The position numbers and the translations under genes were made by a program. Under the pieces are notes generated by a model, which did not search any database, was not told the origin of the DNA, and worked only from the letters and a program-made list of their open reading frames with translations. From positions 1 through 33,669 of IMG/VR virus record IMGVR_UViG_3300017917_000127: 33,669 bases of DNA, one strand, 5' to 3'. The first letter of the stretch is position 1. Each line of letters begins with the position of its first letter. Positions 14,133 to 21,395 of the stretch are shown piece by piece. Origin of the DNA: a virus.

Positions 14133-14659
14133 TGTCCTCTGTAATGAATTTTACAAACTGGCAAAACTCTGCTGGAACGGCACAACAAACTGTACTTCAA
14201 GTTAAACACACAGTGAAACGAGACGTTTGGAGCGGTGGTGGTAGTGGTACTACTTGGTATAGCGTTACTGGATTAAGTGCTACTATAACACCAACATCTT
14301 CTAACAGCAAAATTTTAATTATGGTTAGATTAATAGCAGGAACACAATACTGGGAAATACAAGGTAGGGTTACCAGAAATAGTACAGCAATTGGATTAGG
14401 AACTGTAAGAGGAAATAGACAAGCATGTGGTTTTGCTCATCTTAAATATGATAGTGGCTATGACTATTATGACTGGTTCCCTATGCAATATACTTACTTA
14501 GATTCACCAGCAACAACTAGTGCACTAACGTATCAGGTAGATTTAAATCCTTACGGCACTAATACAATTTACGTAAACAGAACACATAACGATAGTGATA
14601 GTTTAGATTATATGGGTGCGCCATCTTCTACTATTACACTAATGGAGATCTCAGCATGA
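14132..14659 (+). CDS. Cassette B, tip paralogue 3 (175 aa)
   Basis: A 175-aa member of family B, again coupled by TAATG. It starts MSSVMNFTNWQNSAGTAQQT and carries SGGGSGTTWYSVTGLSATIT, SKILIMVRLIAG, YWEIQGRVTRNSTAIGLG, VRGNRQACGF, YLDSPATTSALTYQVDLNPY, IYVNRTHNDSDSLDYMG and SSTITLMEIS. The stretch YWE-x-Q-G-R-x-x-RN...IGLG...RG-x-R-x-A-C is shared closely with paralogue 1, and LDSPxTTSAxxY is shared with paralogue 2. The family therefore looks mosaic rather than simply descended by one duplication order. Confidence 0.65.
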   Translation: MSSVMNFTNWQNSAGTAQQTVLQVKHTVKRDVWSGGGSGTTWYSVTGLSATITPTSSNSKILIMVRLIAGTQYWEIQGRVTRNSTAIGLGTVRGNRQACGFAHLKYDSGYDYYDWFPMQYTYLDSPATTSALTYQVDLNPYGTNTIYVNRTHNDSDSLDYMGAPSSTITLMEISA

Positions 14660-14964
14660 TTATTGAAGCATTAAAAAGTTTAAGACCTAATTGTTCTTAC
14701 AGCGTCAACGGAGATACTGTTGATGGTATTAAATGGTTAAGCGATCCGTCATTAAGACCTACAGACGCAGAAATTATAACAGAATCTTTAAGATTAGAAG
14801 AAATAAAAAGATTACAAATGTACAAAATGAAACGTATGCATGAGTATCCTCCTATGACAGATTTTGTAGACGCTTGGGTTAAAAATGATGAGACTGCTTT
14901 AGAATCATATAGACAAAAGTGTATTGCAGTAAAAGAAAAATATCCAAAACCTGAAGGTCTATAA
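14656..14964 (+). CDS. Cassette B small protein (102 aa), possible tip chaperone
   Basis: A 102-aa protein in the fourth slot of cassette B. Start codon overlaps the preceding stop (ATGA). It opens with LKSLRPNCSYSVNGDTVDGI, comparable to LRPGAEFSLNGD of the cassette A small protein, so those two are clearly related along their length. A long charged helix follows (ESLRLEEIKRLQMYKMKRM), then HEYPPMTDFVDAWVKND and a C-terminal QKCIAVKEKYPKPEGL. It has the same YP...VK-x-K-Y-P-K-P ending as the other cassette helpers. Function as a dedicated chaperone is inferred. Confidence 0.6.
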   Translation: MIIEALKSLRPNCSYSVNGDTVDGIKWLSDPSLRPTDAEIITESLRLEEIKRLQMYKMKRMHEYPPMTDFVDAWVKNDETALESYRQKCIAVKEKYPKPEGL

Positions 14965-15566
14965 TGTCAGTTAGTTTTACTGGTATCGGTGGGTATAAAG
15001 AAGCACTACCAAATGGTGCAGTGCTACAGACAGCTGTAGCCACAAATAACACACCAGCCAGCAAAGTATTCTCAAGCAGATCTGTTTATGAAGAAGTGCC
15101 TGGAACTCTTAGAGTTTCTATTACACCAAGATCAAAGTATTCAGTATTTGTCGCCCGAGCACACATTTATTGGGGTGGGTGGAATGGTAGTACAGATGTT
15201 TCACCATTGTTTAGGATTTATTGGGGTTCTTCATTAGGATCATACACAAAACCACTTGGACCGTTTTGGGGAGGTGGTGCCGTTTCTGGAAACGCAAATT
15301 ATCCGCATGGAGTTAATACAGGAACATATCATTACGGTTTTGGTGATAATAATCACAGTGCACAGTCAGACCAAATACTTACAGTCGGTACTGCCAATGA
15401 TGGAACAAGTAATACAAAGTATTTTGCATTGATGTGGGCGTGTGGTTATGAGGCAAACACCAGAACGATTTATTGGAATAGAAGTATTAACACAAGCAAT
15501 GCATATAATCCTTATCATAACTGCACCTTGGCTATATCAGAAATATTAGTAAAGGACAAAGTATGA
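14964..15566 (+). CDS. Cassette C, tip paralogue 1 (200 aa)
   Basis: A 200-aa member of family C, coupled to the previous gene by TAATG. It begins MSVSFTGIGGYKEALPNGAV and has S-V-Y-E-E-V-P-G-T-L-R-V-S-I-T-P, AHIYWGGWNG, LFRIYWG, TGTYHYGFGDNN, ALMWACGYEANTRTIYWNRS, AYNPYHNCTL and a final SEILV strand. The signature blocks (H-x-x-W-G-G, GTYxYxxGDxN, MWACGYxxxxRTxxWNR, YNPxHxCT) are family C-specific. The overall 'P-G-x-L-x-x-x-I-T-P' beta-sandwich layout resembles families A and B at a distance. Likely a receptor-contacting tip protein. Confidence 0.65.
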   Translation: MSVSFTGIGGYKEALPNGAVLQTAVATNNTPASKVFSSRSVYEEVPGTLRVSITPRSKYSVFVARAHIYWGGWNGSTDVSPLFRIYWGSSLGSYTKPLGPFWGGGAVSGNANYPHGVNTGTYHYGFGDNNHSAQSDQILTVGTANDGTSNTKYFALMWACGYEANTRTIYWNRSINTSNAYNPYHNCTLAISEILVKDKV

Positions 15567-16144
15567 GTATTATTATTTCTGCGGGTAACCCTGGACTATC
15601 AAATGGTCATCCTAGTGGTACAGTTTTACAATGTGCTTGGGGTTTTAATACCGTCAATGGCTCTGCTACATTCGGCACCAGAAGTATATTCGGTCATGTT
15701 CCAGGTAAATTATTTTGTGAAATAAAACCATTAGCAGTCAATAATAAGATTGTAATAGACGCCCATTTATTTTGGGGTGGATGGCAAGGTACAGATATTG
15801 CAGTTAATTTTAGAGTAATGAAACGTGTCAATGGAAGTAGATGGACATTTGCTGGTATGTATGGTGGTGATCCTGTGCCTGGAACATCAGGAACGTATGG
15901 TGTAGCAACTGGAGAATATATTTACAGAAGAGGTAGTGGCGATTCTAATTCTTCGTCAAAATCAGATAATCTACAAGTTGAGGACACTGTAACATCTACT
16001 GACATTCATCAATATGCAATTATGTGGGCATGTGCATATGATGCAAACAGCAGAACATTGTTATGGAATAGAGCTAACAATTATGGTAATAGTTATAACC
16101 CACACCATACCTGCACTATTGTAGCTACGGAGTATCAAGCATGA
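15563..16144 (+). CDS. Cassette C, tip paralogue 2 (193 aa)
   Basis: A 193-aa member of family C, overlapping the previous stop by four bases. It has GHPSGTVLQCAWGFNTVNGS, FGHVPGKLFCEIKP, DAHLFWGGWQGTD, VNFRVMKRVNGSRWTFAG, GEYIYRRGSGDSNSSSKSDN, IMWACAYDANSRTLLWNRAN and YNPHHTCTIVATEYQA. Compared with paralogue 1, the N-terminus and the segment between the W-G-G-W and G-E-Y-I-Y blocks vary most; the back half is highly conserved. A role in the same complex as its two sisters is inferred from coupling and equal copy number. Confidence 0.65.
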   Translation: MSIIISAGNPGLSNGHPSGTVLQCAWGFNTVNGSATFGTRSIFGHVPGKLFCEIKPLAVNNKIVIDAHLFWGGWQGTDIAVNFRVMKRVNGSRWTFAGMYGGDPVPGTSGTYGVATGEYIYRRGSGDSNSSSKSDNLQVEDTVTSTDIHQYAIMWACAYDANSRTLLWNRANNYGNSYNPHHTCTIVATEYQA

Positions 16145-16731
16145 GTTTAACGTTTACCCCAACAGCAACACAAGCAGTAGCTTATTCTGATATACCTTCT
16201 GGTCATACCATTCAGATGGCTTATGGGCAAAATACAACTAATGGAACAAAAGTATTTTCAGCTTGGAATACTTTTGAAGCAGTTCCAGGAGGATTGTCTT
16301 GCACAATAACACCAAAAGCAGTTGGAAATATAATGCTTATACAAGCACACTTGTTCTGGGGTGGCTCTAACTACCAGTCTAACGACTGTGCAGCAAATTT
16401 TAGGATTTACAAATCTATAAATGGTGGATCTACATATACTTCAGCTGGTACATATTACACAGATGCTGGGCTTGGGCAACAAGCTGTTATCGGTGTAGCC
16501 ACTGGAACTTACCTTTATAACTGGGGTGACTCAAACGCTAGTGCTTTAGATGATCATATTCTTATGTATGACACTGTTTCTAGTACTAACTCTACTATTT
16601 ACGCTGTTTGGTGGGCATGTGGATATGCGCCGAGCAGCAGAACTTTATACTGGAATAGAACAGTAAATACTGGAAACTCTTACAACCCAACTCACGTTTG
16701 CTCAATAACTGTAAAAGAAATAAAGGCATAA
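16141..16731 (+). CDS. Cassette C, tip paralogue 3 (196 aa)
   Basis: A 196-aa member of family C, overlapping the previous stop by four bases. It has PSGHTIQMAYGQNTTNGTKV, AVPGGLSCTITPKAVGNIML, AHLFWGGSN, ANFRIYKSINGGSTYTSAG, TYLYNWGDSNASALDDHIL, VWWACGYAPSSRTLYWNRTV and YNPTHVCSITVKEIKA. It is closest to paralogue 2 (shared 'P-S-G-x-x-x-Q', 'AHLFWGG', 'NFR'). It ends three nt before the fourth gene of the cassette. The tip role is inferred as for its sisters. Confidence 0.65.
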   Translation: MSLTFTPTATQAVAYSDIPSGHTIQMAYGQNTTNGTKVFSAWNTFEAVPGGLSCTITPKAVGNIMLIQAHLFWGGSNYQSNDCAANFRIYKSINGGSTYTSAGTYYTDAGLGQQAVIGVATGTYLYNWGDSNASALDDHILMYDTVSSTNSTIYAVWWACGYAPSSRTLYWNRTVNTGNSYNPTHVCSITVKEIKA

Positions 16732-16734
16732 ACT

Positions 16735-17085
16735 ATGAAAGCACAACAAAAGAAACTAGAATTGTTAGACGTAATTCAATCTATTCAATCTAAAACAGAA
16801 GGATCTGAAACTTGGTCTTATACTATACTAGGAGATAAATTTCCAGAAAATGAAGAACAGTATTATTCTACAGTGTTTTTTAGTTTTGGAACAAAACCTA
16901 CTTGGGATCAAGTTCAGGCTGAATTACCTTTAGTTCAACAGAAATTTGAGAACGAAAAATACAAATATTCTAGAATTAATGAATATCCTTCTTTAGAAGA
17001 CCAGCTTGATATGATTTTTCACGGAGGTGTAGATGAGTGGAAAGCTAAAATTCAAGAAATAAAAGATAAGTATCCTAAACCATAA
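16735..17085 (+). CDS. Cassette C small protein (116 aa), possible tip chaperone
   Basis: A 116-aa charged protein and last gene of the fibre polycistron. Residues 1-20 are a helical, Lys/Gln-rich start, followed by a WSYTILGDKFPENEEQYYST segment and a second charged helix (PLVQQKFENEKYKYSR). The C-terminus carries INEYPSLEDQLDMIFHGGVD and WKAKIQEIKDKYPKP, the clearest version of the motif shared by the cassette A and B helpers. Its N-terminal half differs from theirs, as expected if that half recognises the different family C proteins. The stop codon overlaps the late promoter of the neck genes. Confidence 0.6.
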   Translation: MKAQQKKLELLDVIQSIQSKTEGSETWSYTILGDKFPENEEQYYSTVFFSFGTKPTWDQVQAELPLVQQKFENEKYKYSRINEYPSLEDQLDMIFHGGVDEWKAKIQEIKDKYPKP

Positions 17086-17088
17086 ATA
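17081..17088 (+). promoter_or_regulatory. Putative late promoter (CATAAATA) before gp13
   Basis: CATAAATA overlaps the stop of the last fibre-cluster gene, 28 nt before the gp13 start codon; same variant as at 819. Predicted transcript start is about 17094. It separates the fibre polycistron from the neck/terminase operon. Confidence 0.6.
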
Positions 17089-17116
17089 TACAAGAACTAA
17101 TTAACGGACGGGAATT

Positions 17117-18076
17117 ATGGCTGTCGCATCTAGAGACCAATTAAAACAATACGCACTCCGTGCTCTGGGTGCACCTGTAGTCGAAATTAACGTAGATGAC
17201 GATCAATTAGAAGATCGTATTGACGAAGCACTTGAACACTGGAGACAATATCACTGGGATGGTGTTGAGCAAATTTACATGAAACAAAAAATTAGCGCAA
17301 CAGAGATTGTGCTAACCACAGCTGTTGCTGCAAACTTTCAAATAGGCGAAATCATAACAGGAGCAACTACTGGTGCAAAAGCCATGGTATGTAAAGAAAC
17401 CAACAGACAACCTACTGGAACTTTACTGCTAGTTAGAAATGTAACAGGAACTTTCCAAGCTGGAGAGTCTATAAATGGTGCTAGTTCTAACCAATCCGCT
17501 ACAACTGTTTCTATAACTCTTGGCGAATATGATAAAAGATATATCACTATACCTGATTTAGTGTATGGTGTTACAAAAGTTCTTTCTATGGGGCAAGCAT
17601 CGTCCTCAAAAAATATCTTTGATTTGCAGTATCAATTAAGACTAAATGATTTATATGATTTAACTGCAACAAGTATCATCTATTACAAAACTGTAATGTC
17701 TCATTTAGCTTTGTTAGATTTAGAATTAAATGGACATACATCATTCCGTTTTAATCGTAGACAAGGTAGACTTCTTTTAGATATTAACTGGGAGACAGAT
17801 GTCATGCTTGGTGATTATGTTATCATACAAGGATATCGTGCTCTAGATCCAAATGAGTTTACAAAAGTTTGGAACGAATCTTGGTTAAAGCATTACGTGA
17901 CTGCACTGTTTAAAAGACAGTGGGCTACAAACATCAAGAAATTCTCTGGCATTCAACTTCCAGGTGGTGTTACACTAGACGGCGATAAGCTATATGATGA
18001 AGCAGTGACAGAGTGTAAAGAATTAGAAGACGTGTTAGTGAACAAGTCTGCTCCATTAGACTTTTTCTTAGGATAA
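17117..18076 (+). CDS. 13: Neck protein gp13 (head completion)
   Basis: A 319-aa protein matching T4 gp13, part of the neck that joins the filled head to the tail together with gp14. Diagnostic parts: LKQYALRALGAPVVEINVDD (residues about 9-28) with DDDQLEDRIDEALEHWRQYH and DGVEQIYMK, and the C-terminal HYVTALFKRQWATNIKKFSG and GVTLDGDKLYDEA. Residues about 60-134 are an insertion of beta-rich, non-T4 sequence (FQIGEIITGATTGAKAMV, FQAGESINGASSNQSATT) splitting the N-terminal region. The gene is the first of a tight run 13-14-15-17. The ribosome site is weak (GGA about 8 nt upstream). Confidence 0.92.
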   Translation: MAVASRDQLKQYALRALGAPVVEINVDDDQLEDRIDEALEHWRQYHWDGVEQIYMKQKISATEIVLTTAVAANFQIGEIITGATTGAKAMVCKETNRQPTGTLLLVRNVTGTFQAGESINGASSNQSATTVSITLGEYDKRYITIPDLVYGVTKVLSMGQASSSKNIFDLQYQLRLNDLYDLTATSIIYYKTVMSHLALLDLELNGHTSFRFNRRQGRLLLDINWETDVMLGDYVIIQGYRALDPNEFTKVWNESWLKHYVTALFKRQWATNIKKFSGIQLPGGVTLDGDKLYDEAVTECKELEDVLVNKSAPLDFFLG

Positions 18077-18078
18077 TA

Positions 18079-18996
18079 ATGTCAACAGTAAATGTTTATT
18101 TTTCTCATGGTACGAGAAATGAACAGTATCTTGTAGAAGACTTGATCATTGAATCTTTAAAGATTTATGGTCAAGAGTTTTTCTACATTCCAAGAACGCT
18201 GGTATCCAAAGATAAAATTCTTGGTGAAGATAGATTGTCCGAATTTAAAACATCGTTTCCTATCGAAATGTATTTCGAGAACGTAGATTCTTTAGATGGA
18301 CAAGGTGCATTTATTCAAAAATTTGGATTGATGATGGAGCAATCGGCTACGCTAGTAGTTGCTCGTCGTCGTTGGGATCAAATGGTTGGACGTTATGGTG
18401 CAACTATTTTACCTAATCGTCCATGTGAGGGTGATTTAATATATTTCCCATTATCAAAAGGTTTGTTTGAGATTAAATTCGTAAAACACCAAGATCCTTT
18501 CTATCAACTTGGTAAATTATATGTTTACAAATTACAAGTTGAATTGTTTCAGTATAGCAGCGAACGTATTGATACTGGTATTAAAGAAGTTGATGCGTTT
18601 GAGTCTCTTAAAACATTTACTACAAATACAACAAGAACACCATATGGACAAGTGATTAAAATTAATGTGACCAATCAAGGTAGCGGATATACTACTGCTC
18701 CAACTATATCATTTACATCAAGTTCTGGTTTCGGTGCGGCTGCAACAGCTGTGATGGGTACTGGTACCAACGCTGGTAAAGTTGTAGCTATTAACGTGAC
18801 AGAAGGTGGTGAACGTTATCAAACAGCACCAATAGTTTCTATAACTGGCGGTGGTGGAAGTGGTGCATTGGCAACAGCTGTTATTGAAGCGGATATCGAC
18901 AGAGTTGATTCCTTTGGCGACAATAACAAATTCAAAGAAGAAGCAACAGATGTTCTGTTTAGCGAAAGCAATCCATTTGGTGAGATTGGAGAATAA
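18079..18996 (+). CDS. 14: Neck protein gp14
   Basis: A 305-aa protein matching T4-like gp14, partner of gp13 in the head-tail neck. Recognisable core: FSHGTRNEQYLVEDLIIESL, IYGQEFFYIPRT, KTSFPIEMYFENVDSLDGQG, GLMMEQSATLVVARRRW, RPCEGDLIYFPLSKGLFEI and LYVYKLQVELFQYSSERIDT. Residues about 188-272 are an insert of two 'V-I-x-I-x-V-T-x-x-G-S-G-Y-x-T-A-P' repeats placed before the conserved tail (SFGDNNKFKEEATDVLFSES). The same repeat type is inserted in gp18. The start codon is two nt after the gp13 stop, with AGGA about 5 nt upstream. Confidence 0.92.
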   Translation: MSTVNVYFSHGTRNEQYLVEDLIIESLKIYGQEFFYIPRTLVSKDKILGEDRLSEFKTSFPIEMYFENVDSLDGQGAFIQKFGLMMEQSATLVVARRRWDQMVGRYGATILPNRPCEGDLIYFPLSKGLFEIKFVKHQDPFYQLGKLYVYKLQVELFQYSSERIDTGIKEVDAFESLKTFTTNTTRTPYGQVIKINVTNQGSGYTTAPTISFTSSSGFGAAATAVMGTGTNAGKVVAINVTEGGERYQTAPIVSITGGGGSGALATAVIEADIDRVDSFGDNNKFKEEATDVLFSESNPFGEIGE

Positions 18997-19739
18997 TGCT
19001 TAACAATAATGTCTTTTACCATGGAATAATTCGCAAAAGTATAGTGGCTTTTGGTCGCTTGTTCAGCGACATCTATATCGATCGCAAACAAGGCGATTCG
19101 GTTAATGGAACAACTATACAAAGATTGCAAGTTCCATTAGCGTATGCTCCAAAAGAAAAATGGTTAGTTCGTATAGAACAAGATCCAAATTTAGAAAACA
19201 ATACATACGTTTCTTTACCAAGAATGTCTTTTGAAATAACAGCTTATACTTACGATTCAATAAGAAAATTAAACCGTATGCAAAAAATAGAATGCGGAGA
19301 TGGATCAACATCTAAAACTTTTATGTATAGTCCAGTGCCATACAATATTGATATTTCTTTGTATGTGTTAACAAAAACTCAGGAAGATGGATTGCAAATT
19401 ATTGAACAAATTCTACCTACATTCACACCAGAATACACATTAACTATTAATGCTGTTCCAGATATGAATGTTAAATTAGATGTTCCTATTATTTTAAATA
19501 GTATTAATGTTTCAGATGAATATGATGGAGATTTTCAGACAAGAAGATTTGTTACGCATACATTAAATTTTACTATGAAAACTAGTCTATTTGGAGCTAT
19601 CGCAGGGCAAGGTGTTATTGATACTGTCTATGCAAATGTTGGTATGAAAGAAAACTTTACCCCTACAAGAATTTATACTGCAGATGGTGATGTTACAACA
19701 GCTACAGTTAATAATGAGAATTGGGAAAATAACTTTTAA
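18996..19739 (+). CDS. 15: Tail completion / sheath terminator gp15
   Basis: A 247-aa protein matching T4 gp15, which caps the head-proximal end of the contractile tail and provides the docking ring for the head. Typical segments: FYHGIIRKSIVAFGRLFSDI, LQVPLAYAPKEKWLVRIEQD, SLPRMSFEITAYTYDSIRKL, PVPYNIDISLYVLTKTQEDG, IIEQILPTFTPEYTLTIN, DVPIILNSINVSDEYDGDFQ and RRFVTHTLNFTMKT. Its ATG overlaps the gp14 stop (TAATG). In T4 the small terminase gp16 follows; here gp17 follows after 2 nt. Confidence 0.95.
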   Translation: MLNNNVFYHGIIRKSIVAFGRLFSDIYIDRKQGDSVNGTTIQRLQVPLAYAPKEKWLVRIEQDPNLENNTYVSLPRMSFEITAYTYDSIRKLNRMQKIECGDGSTSKTFMYSPVPYNIDISLYVLTKTQEDGLQIIEQILPTFTPEYTLTINAVPDMNVKLDVPIILNSINVSDEYDGDFQTRRFVTHTLNFTMKTSLFGAIAGQGVIDTVYANVGMKENFTPTRIYTADGDVTTATVNNENWENNF

Positions 19740-19741
19740 TA

Positions 19742-21319
19742 ATGGCTGAGATTTATAACAGCAACTCCAACTTAAAGGCAGCTGGAGTACAAGTACAATT
19801 TACACAAGAGAACATTCAAGAGTTTATCAAATGTTCTCAAGATCCTATTTACTTTGTTGAAAACTATTGTTACATCGTAACTCTTGATCATGGTTTGCAA
19901 TTATTTAAATTGTATGATTGTCAGAAACGTAAACTAGATATCATCCATAATAATCGTCGTGTTATTCTTATGGAAGGGCGACAGCAAGGTAAGACAACAA
20001 CTTCTGCTGCATATATTTTATGGTACACGTTGTTTCAACCAAATAAAAACGTAGCTATTCTGGCAAACAAAAAGGATGCTGCTCGAGAGGTTCTTGATCG
20101 TTATCAGACCATGTACGAGATGCTACCAAAGTGGATGCAACAAGGTGTCCTAACTTGGAACAAGGGTGACATTGAATTAGAAAACGGATCAAAAGTTTTC
20201 ACCGCTGCTACTGGAAAGTCTGGTATTCGTGGTAAATCTGTTAACTTGCTATACGTTGACGAAGCTGCTATCATTCCCAACAACGTTGCCGAAGAATTCT
20301 TCACGTCTGTTTATCCAACTATCTCTGCTGGTCAGACTACAAAAATTCTACTGTCTTCTACTCCGCTGGGTTATAACCACTTTTGGAAGTTTTGGACAGA
20401 CGCTGAAAAAGGTCGTAATGGATTTGTGCCCCTGTTCATTCCTTACTGGGAAATTCCAGGTCGTGATGAAGCGTGGGCTGCAGAACAGAAAGCAGCGCTG
20501 GGCGAACTTAAATTCACTCAAGAGGTTCTTTGTAACTTCTTAGGTTCTTCTTTAACCTTAGTTCGTGCAGATACGATCGCTAAAATGAGTCCAGAAGTGA
20601 TTATTCACCAAAAAGATGGACTAGATGTATACGTAGAACCACAAGCCAACCATACATATTGTTTGATTGCAGATATTGCTAAGGGTGTTGGTGGTGACTA
20701 TTCAGCGTTCCAGGTTATTGATATAACTGAGGTTCCATATAAGATTGTAGCAAAGTACAGAAATAACCAGATAAGCCCACTGCTTTATCCGAACGTAATC
20801 TACAAAGTTGGTATGGATTATAATAGTGCATGGGTTTTATTAGAAATAAATATATCTGAACAAGTCGCACATATTTTATATTCCGAGATGGAATATGAGA
20901 ATATACTGTTTGTAACTCGCCACACTCTAGGACAAACAGTATCAGGTGGTTTTGGTGGCGGTAAAACTCAGCTTGGTGTTAATACAGATAAAAAGATTAA
21001 ACGCATAGGCTGTCATAATTTTAAAGCATTAGTCGAAGAAAACAAGTTGCTTATACAAGATGCTGATACGATATCAGAAATCTCTACCTTTATCGAGAAA
21101 AAAGGATCGTACGAGGCTGACGAAGGATATCATGATGATCTAGTGATGCCATTAGTTCTATTTGCGTGGTTAACAACTAACTCTTACTTTAAAGACCTGA
21201 ATAATATCAATCTAAGAAAGGTCATGTATGAAAAACAAATGCAAGCTATCGAGGAAGAATTAACCCCATTTGGATTTTATGACGATGGTGGACCAGAAAA
21301 ACCACCACTAAATTTCTGA
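19742..21319 (+). CDS. 17: Large terminase subunit gp17 (DNA packaging ATPase/nuclease)
   Basis: A 525-aa packaging motor protein that pumps DNA into the prohead through the portal and cuts concatemers. ATPase domain: Walker A EGRQQGKTT (78-86), Walker B LLYVDEA (169-175, catalytic Glu174) and coupling motif LSSTP (204-208). Nuclease domain: acidic residues Asp311 in LIADIAKGVGGDYSAF, Glu369 in WVLLEIN, and Asp465/466 in EGYHDDLVMPLVLFAWL, matching the T4 gp17 RNase H-like centre. The C-terminus is short relative to T4 (610 aa). All catalytic positions appear intact. The gene is tightly coupled to gp15, with only a weak ribosome site. Confidence 0.97.
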   Translation: MAEIYNSNSNLKAAGVQVQFTQENIQEFIKCSQDPIYFVENYCYIVTLDHGLQLFKLYDCQKRKLDIIHNNRRVILMEGRQQGKTTTSAAYILWYTLFQPNKNVAILANKKDAAREVLDRYQTMYEMLPKWMQQGVLTWNKGDIELENGSKVFTAATGKSGIRGKSVNLLYVDEAAIIPNNVAEEFFTSVYPTISAGQTTKILLSSTPLGYNHFWKFWTDAEKGRNGFVPLFIPYWEIPGRDEAWAAEQKAALGELKFTQEVLCNFLGSSLTLVRADTIAKMSPEVIIHQKDGLDVYVEPQANHTYCLIADIAKGVGGDYSAFQVIDITEVPYKIVAKYRNNQISPLLYPNVIYKVGMDYNSAWVLLEINISEQVAHILYSEMEYENILFVTRHTLGQTVSGGFGGGKTQLGVNTDKKIKRIGCHNFKALVEENKLLIQDADTISEISTFIEKKGSYEADEGYHDDLVMPLVLFAWLTTNSYFKDLNNINLRKVMYEKQMQAIEEELTPFGFYDDGGPEKPPLNF

Positions 21320-21333
21320 GAAATCGTGAAAAA

Positions 21334-21341
21334 ACTAAATA
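21334..21341 (+). promoter_or_regulatory. Putative late promoter (ACTAAATA) before gp18
   Basis: ACTAAATA in the 76-nt gap between gp17 and gp18. Predicted transcript start is near 21347, exactly where the leader hairpin begins. It gives the highly used sheath gene its own late promoter. Confidence 0.6.
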
Positions 21342-21346
21342 AAATG

Positions 21347-21364
21347 TAGACATGAAATTGTCTA
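21347..21364 (+). promoter_or_regulatory. 5' leader hairpin of the gp18 transcript
   Basis: Perfect 6-bp stem TAGACA/TGTCTA with a 6-nt loop. It is not followed by a T-run. If transcription starts six nt after the late motif, this hairpin is at the very 5' end of the mRNA, as is the one before the 889-aa fibre gene. Confidence 0.45.
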
Positions 21365-21395
21365 AAGGTAAAACTTATTAACAAGGAGAATTACA

